This document shows, one piece after another, positions 16,970 through 25,787 of a stretch of DNA of 64,000 bases; positions within the stretch are counted from its first letter, which is position 1; each line of letters begins with the position of its first letter. A model generated the notes under the pieces. That model was not told the DNA's origin. It worked only from the letters and a program-made list of their open reading frames with translations, and searched no databases. Source of the stretch: Modicisalibacter sp049808615 (GTDB taxonomy: Bacteria > Pseudomonadota > Gammaproteobacteria > Pseudomonadales > Halomonadaceae); contig NZ_JBNCAN010000004.1 in assembly GCF_049808615.1 (NCBI RefSeq), forward strand, positions 124,001 to 188,000, given 5' to 3'. The position numbers and the translations under genes were made by a program.

Positions 16970-16982
16970 GTAGTTTTTCTAC
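16970..16982. promoter_or_regulatory. Candidate LysR operator (GTAG-N5-CTAC dyad)
   Basis: GTAGTTTTTCTAC is a dyad containing a T-N11-A arrangement, 13 bases before the LysR start and between it and the divergent SDR remnant. LysR proteins commonly bind such sites for autoregulation and divergent activation. Only the dyad is seen; binding is inferred. Confidence 0.4.
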
Positions 16983-17063
16983 AGTCTTGCACGTTTATTT
17001 ATCGCGCGAAACGCCGGCCGTCACTTGGCACAATGCCTCCATAACTGACCAAAAGAGGCTGCC

Positions 17064-17218
17064 ATGACTGAAGAAAAAGTGGCACTCATCATGGGCGGCG
17101 GATCCGGCATGGGAGCCGCTATGGGACCGTCGATGAAGTCGCAGGCACCGTGGCCTTTCTGCTATCGGCGGTCGCAGGCTACGTCACCGGTCAGAATATC
17201 CGCATCGATGGCGGCTGA
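17064..17218 (+). pseudogene. Short-chain dehydrogenase/reductase remnant with internal deletion and frameshift
   Basis: An SDR start with a Rossmann motif (MTEEKVALIMGGGSGMGAA, from 17064) is joined after about 20 codons, and in another frame, to a typical SDR C-terminus: GTVDEVAGTVAFLLS, then YVTGQNIRIDGG and a stop at 17216-17218. The roughly 200 central codons, including the catalytic Ser-Tyr-Lys, are missing. The junction is near 17120. A ribosome-site-like GAGG precedes the start. It faces the LysR gene, so it was probably that regulator's target before a deletion. Confidence 0.85.
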
Positions 17219-17312
17219 CCCGCTCCATCTGATGACTCCTGCCCTTCCGCTTCAACGAGCCGTCTTTCCCGCGGGAAAGCACTCGTTGCACTTTTCCTGA
17301 AGGAGAAACGTC

Positions 17313-18239
17313 ATGTTGCGTGCCTATGCTGCGCTCGCCGCGCTCGGCATTATCTGGGGCTCGAACTTCATCTTCATGAAGTGGGCCACTGCTCTGATCT
17401 CGCCCACGCAGACGGTATTCCTGCGTGTGCTGTTCGGTTTTCTTCCCCTGGCCCTGGTGGCATGGTGGGCCAAGGTCCTGACTCGCGATCAGCTCCGTCA
17501 TCTGCCGTACTTCGCGGTCATGTCGGTGCTCGCGACCACGTTCTACTATTACGGATTCGTGGCCGGCACCGCTCGGCTTCCCTCGAGCATCGCCGGACTC
17601 CTGAGCGGTTCGATCCCCATCTTCACCTTCATCTGCGCCTTCCTGTTCCTGCGTCAGGATCGCCCGACCGCTCAGATGGCAACAGGTGTTGCCTTGGGCT
17701 TCATCGGTATCGCACTGAGCGCCCGTCCCTGGGAGGGCAGCTATGGGGTGGTGCTGGCCGGGGTCTTCTGGATGCTGGCCGGGACGCTGAGCCTAGGGGT
17801 GTCATTCGTTTATGCCCAGCGGTTCCTGTCGCCGCTGAAGCTGCCCCCGCTGGCCTTGGCGACCTGGCAGACGGGCCTTGCGCTTCTGACCCTGCTGATA
17901 TTGACCGACTTTGACGGCATGGCTGCAATAACGACGGAATCGCGAGCACTGTTGGGAGCTGTAGTTGGTCTGGGCATGCTAGGCACCGGCGGCGCCTTCT
18001 TCTGCTATTACTTCATCATCGAAAAACTCGGTTCCGTGCAGGCATCCGGCGCGACCTACATCGCTCCAGTGGTGGCGGTGATCATTGGTGCGGTGGTCGG
18101 CGAGGAAATCACCGGTGCCGTCATCCTTGCGTTGGCATTGATCCTCGTGGGCGTGGTGCTGATCCAGACAGGAAGGAAGCGCAGCATCACACCATCCCGA
18201 TTCGGTGACAGATTGAAGAACAGGTTGAGTTCCAGATGA
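17313..18239 (+). CDS. EamA/DMT-family inner-membrane exporter
   Basis: 308 residues with about ten hydrophobic segments and two EamA repeats. The start LGIIWGSNFIFMKWA is the usual first helix of this family; the second repeat ends near IIGAVVGEEITGAVILALALI. Drug/metabolite transporters of this type export amino acids, metabolites or small toxic compounds. AAGGAG precedes the ATG. The substrate cannot be told from sequence. It lies downstream of the SDR remnant and may originally have belonged to the same LysR-controlled transcript. Confidence 0.9.
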   Translation: MLRAYAALAALGIIWGSNFIFMKWATALISPTQTVFLRVLFGFLPLALVAWWAKVLTRDQLRHLPYFAVMSVLATTFYYYGFVAGTARLPSSIAGLLSGSIPIFTFICAFLFLRQDRPTAQMATGVALGFIGIALSARPWEGSYGVVLAGVFWMLAGTLSLGVSFVYAQRFLSPLKLPPLALATWQTGLALLTLLILTDFDGMAAITTESRALLGAVVGLGMLGTGGAFFCYYFIIEKLGSVQASGATYIAPVVAVIIGAVVGEEITGAVILALALILVGVVLIQTGRKRSITPSRFGDRLKNRLSSR

Positions 18240-18276
18240 CCGTTGCTGTTTCTGATCGTATTGGCATCTCAATGAG

Positions 18277-18378
18277 GCATCCGGCTCGACAAAATTCCAC
18301 TCGCAAGTGAAGTGCTGAATTTGACGCCTCATCTCATAGATGGAATCAGAACGAATCCAGGCCGAGCGAGCCGGATGC
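18277..18378. repeat. 102-base segment bounded by a 12-bp inverted repeat
   Basis: GCATCCGGCTCG at 18277-18288 recurs as the exact complement at 18367-18378. The segment lies between the EamA gene and the ISL3 transposase fragment and has no gene. It may be part of the insertion sequence's non-coding end or a separate small element; the ends show no obvious target duplication. Confidence 0.45.
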
Positions 18379-18421
18379 TACCGGCCTTGGTGAGGCTTGG
18401 CCATCATAAAGAGAACACCGC

Positions 18422-18616
18422 ATGACCAGCATGCCCGATAACATCCTCCACTTGCCGGAATATCACGTTTTGGACACCAAGGTGGAAGAACATGATCTCC
18501 ACTTAGAGGTTGAAGCTCAGGCCCCTGTGGCCTGCGAGGAATGCGGCGTAGGGAGTGAGCTTGTCAGATTCTGCAAGAGAGATAGACGCGGGAGTATTGG
18601 TTGCCACGATGCGTAG
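18422..18616 (+). pseudogene. ISL3-family transposase, N-terminal fragment
   Basis: 64 codons beginning MTSMPDNILHLPEYHVLDTK and containing a CEECG half zinc-binding motif then ELVRFCKRD. This is the start of ISL3-type transposases, normally about 400 residues. Similarity stops around residue 54, after which the frame runs into unrelated sequence and a stop. The DDE catalytic domain is absent, so it cannot transpose. No intact copy is seen elsewhere in the window. Confidence 0.8.
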
Positions 18617-18713
18617 GCCTTGAAGCTATTAGACATCGTGGTAAAGCTAGCATTGCATTTAACGAGTTAGTCAGTGGAATGCACAGCGGGGTTGCTTTTC
18701 TTGCTCATGAGGC

Positions 18714-19151
18714 TTACTTCAGCTCGCACTGAAAAACATGCTGTGTCTTCATCTGCATGAAGCCCTGGCGGACATAGAAATGATGAGCTCCCTCGCGACA
18801 AATGCGCGTGTGCACCCGCAGGCGAGCCACGTTGCGCCCCTTGGCCCAGGCGGCCACGGCGTCAACCAGCATCTTGCCGAGCCCTTGGCCTTGTGCCTGC
18901 TCATCGACGACTAGACCAGCGATTTCGACGAAGGGCGGCGAGGTGAGCTGGATGCCCTCGAACGCGTGAACCCAACCCAGCGGACAATCGGTCGCATCGG
19001 TGACGACGAATACGACCTGTCCTGGCACGGCGCTTAGTCGGCTTAATCGCTCGTGCAAGTCGGGCTCAGAGCAGGGATAGCCCAGTGCCTCTGTCAGCGC
19101 GACCAATACGGGCACATCGGCGCCGACCGGGGCTCTCACCTGGTGAGACAT
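18714..19151 (-). CDS. GNAT family N-acetyltransferase
   Basis: 145 residues. The acetyl-CoA-binding segment is clear (IAGLVVDEQAQGQGLGKMLVDAV), followed by the C-terminal GNAT pattern ending HFYVRQGFMQMK. The N-terminus matches small stand-alone GNAT enzymes. A GAGGGAGG ribosome site lies just before the ATG. The next gene upstream on the same strand starts 19 bases away, so the two are probably cotranscribed. The substrate (amine or amino acid) is unknown. Confidence 0.88.
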   Translation of the reverse strand: MSHQVRAPVGADVPVLVALTEALGYPCSEPDLHERLSRLSAVPGQVVFVVTDATDCPLGWVHAFEGIQLTSPPFVEIAGLVVDEQAQGQGLGKMLVDAVAAWAKGRNVARLRVHTRICREGAHHFYVRQGFMQMKTQHVFQCELK

Positions 19152-19169
19152 GCTTGCCTCCCTCGCGAT

Positions 19170-19742
19170 TCACAACACCGCCGGAAAGGACTCGAGCCCG
19201 CGGATGAAGCGCTGCTTGTAACCCTCGAAGATGGACTTGTCCTGCTTGAAGGCTTGAATCACCGCACGCTGGTCAAAGCGCATGGTTCTTGGAATATCGT
19301 CCAGCTCGGCGGCAGCGTGCCGGGGGCCCACACCGATACGCATGCCATTGGGGCCATCGAACCAGCGTTTGATGCCGCATTCGCGAAACATCTTTTCTTG
19401 CGCGTCGTCATGCGCATTGACCCGTAGCGGCGCCTTGAGCGCCAGCTCACCGACCAAGCGTTCGGCAGGCTGGTCAACGCTCTCGCTGCCCAACGAGGTG
19501 AGCAACGCGACTTCCATGCTTTCGCCCAGCTCGTCGAGCACCAACAGTGCCAGAGCGATCGGGCGCGATTCATTGTCGATCAGTGCCAACACCCTGGCTG
19601 CTTCCTGGGCAACCAACACGCTCAGGGTGCCTGCAAAGGTGGCCAATGGCGCAATACCCGCTTCGTGACCGTAAACCTCGGCGCACAGCCGCGCGAGACA
19701 CGCATCGCGCTGCGTTTCATTCTTTACGTGCACCACTTTCAT
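19170..19742 (-). CDS. Hypothetical protein, possible divergent GNAT fold
   Basis: About 190 residues, soluble, with no family recognised confidently. The central part (LALLVLDELGESMEVALLTSLGS) and a later segment (DDAQEKMFRECGIKRWF) recall the beta-strand and FYxxxGF-like end of GNAT acetyltransferases. I chose the ATG at 19742, which has GGAG eight bases upstream; the ATG at 19748 is only two bases from that site. It lies 18 bases upstream of the GNAT gene on the same strand, suggesting a two-gene transcript. Confidence 0.65.
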   Translation of the reverse strand: MKVVHVKNETQRDACLARLCAEVYGHEAGIAPLATFAGTLSVLVAQEAARVLALIDNESRPIALALLVLDELGESMEVALLTSLGSESVDQPAERLVGELALKAPLRVNAHDDAQEKMFRECGIKRWFDGPNGMRIGVGPRHAAAELDDIPRTMRFDQRAVIQAFKQDKSIFEGYKQRFIRGLESFPAVL

Positions 19743-19859
19743 CGGCATTGCTCCAAGCGTTTATCGACCCTGCCCACAAACAGGATGCCGGCAGGCAAAA
19801 GCCTGCAGATTAGCAGGCTTTCACGAGTCTCACCAAGGCCGGTTCCTTACGACACGAAC

Positions 19860-20630
19860 TCAGTTCATGTACCAGCCGTGACTGGCAACAATCGACTGGC
19901 CGGTGAACGCATTGGTCGGATGCGCCGCGAGAAACAGGGCCAGCTCGGCGATATCGCTGGTCTGGGTGAACTCCTTGTCGACGGTGCCGCCGAGCATGAT
20001 GTCATCCCGCACTTCCTGCTCGGAGATGCCCAGATTCTGTGCTTGCTCGGGGATCTGCTTCGAGACCAGGGGCGTCTCGACGAATCCAGGGCAGATGACA
20101 TTGGAGCGCACGCCGTACTTGGCGCCTTCCACGGCCATCACCCGCGCCAGACCGAGAATGCCGTGCTTGGAGGCCACGTAAGCAGATTTCAGCGGCGAGG
20201 CCTCCTTGGAGTGCACCGAGCCCATGTACAGGAGTACACCCGAATTCTGCTTGTACATATGCTTGATGCAGGCCTTGGTCGTCAAAAAGGCACCATCCAG
20301 ATGAATGGAGGTCAGCTTCTTCCACTCATCGAATGGGAAATCCTCGAGTCGATGAACGATCTGGATACCGGCGTTGGAGAGCAGGATATCGATGCTGCCC
20401 CATTGCTCTGCGATCTTGTCGACCCCCTCGTTGACCGATTGCTCGTCGGTGACATCCATCTCGACGGCCATTGCCTGATCGCCAAGTGTCTCGGCGGCTT
20501 GTTTAGCCTTGTCTTCATCGACGTCGGCGATTGCCACCCGGCCGCCCGCCTCGACAAAGCGCTCGGCGATCTTGTAGCCGATGCCGCTCGCACCCCCGGT
20601 GATGACAGCGACTTTACCGTTCAACTCCAT
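19860..20630 (-). CDS. bdhA: 3-hydroxybutyrate dehydrogenase (SDR family)
   Basis: 256 residues from the ATG at 20630, which is preceded by AAGGAGAG. It has the SDR cofactor motif (TGGASGIGYKIAE), the structural NAG motif (LLSNAGIQIVH) and the catalytic Ser-Tyr-Lys in MGSVHSKEASPLKSAYVASK. The C-terminal SHGWYMN is characteristic of bacterial D-3-hydroxybutyrate dehydrogenases. The enzyme interconverts 3-hydroxybutyrate and acetoacetate and would serve use of polyhydroxybutyrate or ketone bodies. It stands alone, divergent from ugpQ. Confidence 0.88.
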   Translation of the reverse strand: MELNGKVAVITGGASGIGYKIAERFVEAGGRVAIADVDEDKAKQAAETLGDQAMAVEMDVTDEQSVNEGVDKIAEQWGSIDILLSNAGIQIVHRLEDFPFDEWKKLTSIHLDGAFLTTKACIKHMYKQNSGVLLYMGSVHSKEASPLKSAYVASKHGILGLARVMAVEGAKYGVRSNVICPGFVETPLVSKQIPEQAQNLGISEQEVRDDIMLGGTVDKEFTQTSDIAELALFLAAHPTNAFTGQSIVASHGWYMN

Positions 20631-20782
20631 GCTCACTCTCCTTGTCATTGCAGTAACAGGGGATCATCTCGATCCGTTGTATCGGGAAGATGATTTCTAA
20701 CATCAAACTACGCTAGCCTAGCGCACGACTTTGAACAATCCATAGTTGACGGTTTGCACGTTATTCTGGGAGCCCAGCGCGC

Positions 20783-21565
20783 ATGAGCATCAGCCCTTCA
20801 CCGCTCACCGATACCGAATCGGCTCCAGCGCTTCCGCTCGCCATGGCCCATCGCGGGCTCTCTGCTTGGGCCCCTGAGAACACGCTATCCGCCGTCCGCG
20901 CCGCCCATGCCTCGGGAGCACGCTGGATCGAGCTCGATGTTCAGTTGCTGGGGGATGGTACGCCGGTCATCTGGCACGATAGCGGTGTCAGGCGCTGCTC
21001 GAATGGCCGGGGCAAATTGCGTGACTTGAATACCGAGCGTGCCAAGAGGCTTGATGTCGGTAGCTGGTTCGATGCGACGTTCAGGGATGAACGCATGGCA
21101 ACCCTGGACGAGATGCTCGAGCTGATCGAGGCTCTGGAGCTGGGTCTCAACCTCGAGATCAAGGTCAATCGTGGTCGCGACGCCCGCGCGCTGGTCGGCG
21201 CCGTGCTGCCTCGAGTGATGGAGGCGGTACCGGCCGGACGATTGATTCTCTCGTCGTTCAGCGCTATTGCTCTCGAGACCCTGCGTGCTCGAGAGCCCGA
21301 TCCGGAGCGATTGCATCTGGGCATCCTGTACAAGAAGCCCGCTCTGGATTGGGCCGAATCGGCGGCACGACTCAACGCCTATAGTCTGCATATCGACTGG
21401 CGACGCCTGGATGCCAGGACAGCGCTCGCCATGGCCGCAAGCCCCTACAAGCTATTGTGTTACACCGTCAACGATCCCCGCGTCTTTGCGCGACTACGCA
21501 CCTGGGGCATGGACAGCGCCATCAGCGACGATCCTGGCCGTTTATTCTCGACTGCGACGCCCTGA
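20783..21565 (+). CDS. ugpQ: Glycerophosphodiester phosphodiesterase
   Basis: 260 residues of the GDPD family. Catalytic motifs are visible: AHRGLSAWAPENTLSA with the active-site His-Arg and Glu, WIELDVQLLGDGTPVIWHD with the metal-binding acidic residues and second His, and NLEIKVN. No signal peptide, so it is the cytoplasmic UgpQ type that splits glycerophosphodiesters to glycerol-3-phosphate and an alcohol such as choline. GGGAG lies ten bases before the ATG. No transporter gene is adjacent. Release of choline could feed the bet pathway, but that link is only inference. Confidence 0.92.
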   Translation: MSISPSPLTDTESAPALPLAMAHRGLSAWAPENTLSAVRAAHASGARWIELDVQLLGDGTPVIWHDSGVRRCSNGRGKLRDLNTERAKRLDVGSWFDATFRDERMATLDEMLELIEALELGLNLEIKVNRGRDARALVGAVLPRVMEAVPAGRLILSSFSAIALETLRAREPDPERLHLGILYKKPALDWAESAARLNAYSLHIDWRRLDARTALAMAASPYKLLCYTVNDPRVFARLRTWGMDSAISDDPGRLFSTATP

Positions 21566-21614
21566 CGCGTCGCAGTAATTGACTTGCTCTATCACGCCGA
21601 TCAAACTTCTCGAT

Positions 21615-21805
21615 CGTTGAGTTCCAGGTGCCCGGGAAGCGGATGAAACCTCCGCACTGCCCCCGCAACGGTGATCGCGTGCATCGATGACTAGGCTTTG
21701 GAAGTGATTGCAAGCCGACCACTGTCCTGATGGATGGGAAGGTGTCATTGATGGCGGAATGTTTGAATTCTGCCCCGCGTCAGTCCGGAGACCGGCCTGA
21801 ATCTC
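21615..21805 (+). promoter_or_regulatory. Cobalamin (B12/AdoCbl) riboswitch
   Basis: The 396-base gap before btuB holds the conserved cobalamin aptamer parts in order: CAGGTGCCCGGGAAGCGGA, the AACCTCCGCACTGCCCCCGC core, a variable arm, and the 3' segment GTCAGTCCGGAGACCGGCC. This element binds adenosylcobalamin and shuts off btuB when the vitamin is plentiful. Boundaries are approximate; the expression platform lies in the remaining 150 bases before the start. Confidence 0.93.
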
Positions 21806-21961
21806 TGCACTGGCTGATGCGGAGGGCTTCGCCAGTGACGGCTTTGAGCATACTTGGGCGCAAATTCCTATCGCTAAAGAACCTGCGGGCCGTCACCCCC
21901 TGTCCTTCTCATCGCGTACTAATGCAACACCAACTCTACGCGCGTGAGGAACATCCCCATC

Positions 21962-23833
21962 ATGTTGTACAAGAAGAATACCCTGTGGCTGGCCATCGCG
22001 GCCCTCGCAGCAGGTTCCCAGGCGCATGCCCAGCAGCGCCTGGAGGATATTCAAGTCACCGCCAACCGCCTGTCCCAATCCCAGGCCGACGTACTGGCCA
22101 GCACCACCATCATCGATCGAGACGAGATCGAGCGTCTGCAAGCATCCTCCGTGATCGATCTGTTGCAGGCCCGAGCCGGAGTCGAAATCAGTCAGAATGG
22201 ACCACCGGGCAGCGTCAGCAGCCTGTTTCTGCGCGGCAGCAATTCCAATCATAGCGTCGTGCTGGTGGATGGCGTGCGCATCAACTCCGCCGTGAACGGC
22301 GGCACTAGCCTCGAATTTCTCGATCCGTCCGCCATCGAGCGTATCGAGATCGTGCGTGGACCTCGGGCCACAACCTATGGCGCCGATGCCATCGGTGGCG
22401 TAATTCAGATATTCACCCGTCAAGGCAGCCAGGGAGCCACCCAGGCCAGCCTGAAAACTCGCGTTGGCGGCAACGACAGCCAGCGCCAGAACCTGTGGGT
22501 CGGCACGGGCAGCGACGATACCCGATTCAACGCCACCCTGTTCAATCGCAAGACCGATGGCTTCAATGCCCGCACCGACGATGCCAGCGGCGAGCGCGAC
22601 GGCTATGAGGGGCGTGGTGGGCAACTCGCTCTGTCGCACCGCTTCGATGATCGGGTCAGCGCTCAGGTCAGCGCCCTCAGGCAGGACTTCAAGGCCGAGT
22701 ATGACAACTGCTTTCGCAGCGGCGACTTCCTTGCACCCTCCTCCAACGACTGTATCAGCGACGGCTACCAGCAGAGTTTTGCAGGACGAGTGGATGTCGA
22801 ACTTCAACAGGATTGGGATTTACAGGTTTCCGCAGGGCATTTCGATGAGGTGCGCCGAGAGTACTACCGTCACGAGCGCCAATCGCGCACGGATACTCAG
22901 CGGGACGAAGTCAGTGTGCAAAACCTGTTCTATCAAGATAATGGCGTGACCACACTGGGGGTCGATTATCGCCACGAGAGCGTCGACTTCTCGAACCGGG
23001 CCAATGAAGAATATCAAAAAGACAGTCGCGAGAATGTCGGTATTTACGGCCTGGTGGAGCGCAACTACGGCTCGCACCAGCTATCCGGATCGCTACGCCA
23101 CGACGACGACTCGCTGTTTGACAATGAAACCACCGGCAGCCTCGGCTACGGCTATCGTCTGACGCCGAGCCAGCGCCTGGGTGCCAGCTACAGTACCGCC
23201 TACAAGGCACCGAGTCTGAGCGACCTGTACGGCACCTTCAGCCCTAATCCAGACCTTGACGCAGAGACCTCGAAGAACATCGAGGCGTTCTGGGAATATC
23301 GTCACGACGGCTTCGATACCCGCATCACCGTCTTTCAAAACCGTATCGACGACTTGATCGTCTATACCGATAACGAGGACTTCTCGGGCGGTACCTACCG
23401 CAACGTGGATGAAGCGCGTATTCGTGGCATCGAGCTCTCTGGCGGCTGGGAAGGCGAGCGTCTGTCCACTCGCCTGGCGCTGACGTTCCAGGATCCGGAG
23501 GTGCGAAACTGGTCCGATCCTTTCGCCGGGATCGAAGAAGGCGATCGTCTGCTGAATCGGGCCGAGCGTTTTGCGCGACTGGATGTCGATTATGCCTTGA
23601 TCGATGGCGTTCAGGTGGGCTCGACCTTGCGTGCCTACAGCGAACGCACCTCCTATGGCGGTCGCGAAGTGGGGGGCTTCGGCCTGCTCGATCTACGCGC
23701 CGCCTGGCAAGTGACCTCCAAGGTTGAACTGTCCGCCAAGGTCGAAAACGTCTTCGATAAGCAGCATCAACTCGTCGACGGCTACAACACGCTAGATCGC
23801 TATGTGGAGGGTGGCGTTACCGTGCGCTACTGA
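21962..23833 (+). CDS. btuB: TonB-dependent vitamin B12 outer-membrane receptor BtuB
   Basis: About 623 residues. A signal peptide (LWLAIAALAAGSQAHA) precedes the TonB box/plug region (RLEDIQVTANRLS, then VIDLLQARAGVEISQNG and the VRGPRATTYGADAIGG plug motif). The 22-strand barrel ends in an aromatic residue region (VEGGVTVRY). I use the ATG at 21962; a GTG at 21944 is an alternative. The upstream cobalamin riboswitch identifies the substrate as B12 or a precursor. Uptake needs TonB and a periplasmic binder such as BtuF, which is encoded at 30 kb. Confidence 0.94.
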   Translation: MLYKKNTLWLAIAALAAGSQAHAQQRLEDIQVTANRLSQSQADVLASTTIIDRDEIERLQASSVIDLLQARAGVEISQNGPPGSVSSLFLRGSNSNHSVVLVDGVRINSAVNGGTSLEFLDPSAIERIEIVRGPRATTYGADAIGGVIQIFTRQGSQGATQASLKTRVGGNDSQRQNLWVGTGSDDTRFNATLFNRKTDGFNARTDDASGERDGYEGRGGQLALSHRFDDRVSAQVSALRQDFKAEYDNCFRSGDFLAPSSNDCISDGYQQSFAGRVDVELQQDWDLQVSAGHFDEVRREYYRHERQSRTDTQRDEVSVQNLFYQDNGVTTLGVDYRHESVDFSNRANEEYQKDSRENVGIYGLVERNYGSHQLSGSLRHDDDSLFDNETTGSLGYGYRLTPSQRLGASYSTAYKAPSLSDLYGTFSPNPDLDAETSKNIEAFWEYRHDGFDTRITVFQNRIDDLIVYTDNEDFSGGTYRNVDEARIRGIELSGGWEGERLSTRLALTFQDPEVRNWSDPFAGIEEGDRLLNRAERFARLDVDYALIDGVQVGSTLRAYSERTSYGGREVGGFGLLDLRAAWQVTSKVELSAKVENVFDKQHQLVDGYNTLDRYVEGGVTVRY

Positions 23834-23870
23834 GCGGCCTCTGTCTTTACCTTATAAAGCCTCCTGAACT

Positions 23871-23899
23871 GGTGCCAACCGTTTAGCCTGGTTGGCACC
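23871..23899 (+). terminator. Hairpin downstream of btuB
   Basis: A 10-bp perfect stem GGTGCCAACC / GGTTGGCACC with a nine-base loop, 37 bases after the btuB stop. No T-run follows, so it is a weaker or factor-assisted terminator candidate. Confidence 0.55.
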
Positions 23900-24024
23900 A
23901 TCACGCCTCTGCTCTTCCTGTCGGGTAGCTGCTAGTCTTTGTTTAACATCCTGTGGTCTTTTGTCGCAGAGATCTTAGCGATGTCGATAACAATGACTAT
24001 TACCTGTCGCCGAGGAATACAGCA

Positions 24025-25380
24025 ATGAGCAAGCTACCTCTAAATAACCGTGACACAGAGCATCGTGACAAACAGCCCCGTGGCATTCACGAACTCTATG
24101 CCGAAGACCCCATTGCCGCGGACAAGAAACTCTGGGACCGGGAAACCGATCCACTTAGCCGCCGCGGCTTCCTCAAACGCAGCAGCTTGCTCGCCATGGC
24201 CGCTGCCGTCGGTGCCTCCATTCCTTTCGCTCACAAGATGCCCGCGGGGCTGATCCCGGCGGCGCTGGCACAAAGCGATGAGCCTTTCAGCATCGAAGGC
24301 AAGGAAGGGCTGGTGGTGCTCAACGACCGGCCGGTCAATGCCGAAACGCCGCCGCACTTGCTCGACGATGACATCACCCCGGCCAAACACATGTTCGTAC
24401 GCAACAATGGCCTGCCGCCGGAGCAATCGAGCATCGATGTCGACAACTGGACGCTGGAAATCGCCGGCGAATCCTGCCAGACCCCCAAGACCTTCACCAT
24501 CGCCGAGCTCAAGGAGCAGTTCGAGCATCACACCTATCAATTAACGGTGGAATGCGGCGGCAACGGCCGTGCGGAATTCAATCCCTCCGCCAGCGGCAAT
24601 CAGTGGACCACCGGTGCCGTGGCCTGCCCGGCGTATACTGGGGTGCGCTTGAGGGATGTGCTCGAGGCCTGCGGCATCAAGGATGACGCGGTGTATATCG
24701 GCTATTACGGTGCCGATACCCATCTCAGCGGCGATCCGGAGAAGGAGCCCATCTCCCGCGGGGTGCCCATGGAAAAGGCGCTGGAAGATGAATCTCTGAT
24801 TGCCTGGGCAATGAATGACGAGAACATTCCCTACCAGAATGGTCATCCGTTGCGTTTGGTGTGCGGTGGCTGGCCGGGCTCGGTATCGGGCAAATGGCTC
24901 AACAAGATCGTCATTCGCAACCAGAAGCATGACGGCACCAAGATGGCGCCGCCGTCCTACAGTGTTCCGAAACATCCGGTGGCACCGGGCACCGATGTGC
25001 CGCTCGACGAGTTCGTGACCATCCACTCCATGCCGGTGAAATCCCTCATTACCTTTCCCAAGTCCGGCATCACCCATGCAGATCCCGGCCCTCTCGAGGT
25101 GCGCGGTCACGCCTGGGCGGGGGACCTATCAGTCACGCAGGTACAGATCTCCACCGACTTCGGTACTACCTGGCAAAAAGCCGAACTCAAGGACGCGCCC
25201 AACCGACTGGCCTGGCAGCGCTTCACCACCGAGGTTAGCTTCCCCGAACCCGGCTATTACGAAATCTGGGCCAAGGCCACGGACAGCGAAGGCAACGCCC
25301 AGCCGATGGTCGTACCCGGCTGGAATCCAAAGGGCTACCTCAACAATGCCTGCCATCGTATTGCGGTTCAGGTCGCCTAA
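24025..25380 (+). CDS. sorA: Sulfite dehydrogenase, molybdenum subunit (SorA-like)
   Basis: About 451 residues from the ATG at 24025 (GAGGA upstream). A twin-arginine signal (SRRGFLKRSSLLAMAAAVG) marks Tat export of the folded protein. The oxidoreductase molybdopterin-binding domain follows, with the molybdenum-ligand Cys at about residue 177 (LTVECGGNGRAEF), then the C-terminal Mo-co dimerisation domain (VTQVQISTDFGTTWQKAEL). The family oxidises sulfite to sulfate in the periplasm. The next gene, 11 bases downstream, encodes a monohaem cytochrome c, the usual electron acceptor subunit, which supports the SorAB assignment over other sulfite-oxidase family members. Confidence 0.88.
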   Translation: MSKLPLNNRDTEHRDKQPRGIHELYAEDPIAADKKLWDRETDPLSRRGFLKRSSLLAMAAAVGASIPFAHKMPAGLIPAALAQSDEPFSIEGKEGLVVLNDRPVNAETPPHLLDDDITPAKHMFVRNNGLPPEQSSIDVDNWTLEIAGESCQTPKTFTIAELKEQFEHHTYQLTVECGGNGRAEFNPSASGNQWTTGAVACPAYTGVRLRDVLEACGIKDDAVYIGYYGADTHLSGDPEKEPISRGVPMEKALEDESLIAWAMNDENIPYQNGHPLRLVCGGWPGSVSGKWLNKIVIRNQKHDGTKMAPPSYSVPKHPVAPGTDVPLDEFVTIHSMPVKSLITFPKSGITHADPGPLEVRGHAWAGDLSVTQVQISTDFGTTWQKAELKDAPNRLAWQRFTTEVSFPEPGYYEIWAKATDSEGNAQPMVVPGWNPKGYLNNACHRIAVQVA

Positions 25381-25391
25381 GGGGAGAGCTC

Positions 25392-25769
25392 ATGAACGCA
25401 AACAAAACGTTTGGCGTCGCGCTGGTTCTGGCGGTTTTCCTGCCGTTGGCCAGCCACGCCCAGGAAACCGATCCTGACAGCGGCTTCATCATCGATGAAG
25501 GTTGGCAGGTGGTCAAAGCCAACTGCACCGCTTGCCATTCCGCCAAGCTGGTGACCCAGAACAGCGGTTCACGCAATCATTGGGAATATCTCATCCGCTG
25601 GATGCAAAAGACTCAAGGACTTTGGCAATTCCAGCCGGAAATGGAAAACACCATCCTGGACTATCTGGCCAAGCATTATGGCCCCAAGGAGGATGCACGA
25701 CGCCCACCACTGGCGCGCGATCTATTGCCGGACAATCCCTACAAGCAAACAGACAACGCTTCTGGTTAA
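25392..25769 (+). CDS. sorB: Monohaem cytochrome c, sulfite dehydrogenase subunit (SorB-like)
   Basis: 125 residues with an N-terminal signal peptide (VALVLAVFLPLASHAQE) and a single haem site C45-T-A-C48-H49. A later segment WEYLIRWMQKTQGLW probably gives the axial Met. It starts 11 bases after the molybdenum subunit with GGGGAG upstream. It would receive electrons from sulfite oxidation and pass them to the respiratory chain. A repeat element and a terminator follow. Confidence 0.87.
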   Translation: MNANKTFGVALVLAVFLPLASHAQETDPDSGFIIDEGWQVVKANCTACHSAKLVTQNSGSRNHWEYLIRWMQKTQGLWQFQPEMENTILDYLAKHYGPKEDARRPPLARDLLPDNPYKQTDNASG

Positions 25770-25787
25770 ATATCTGATCGCAACAGC

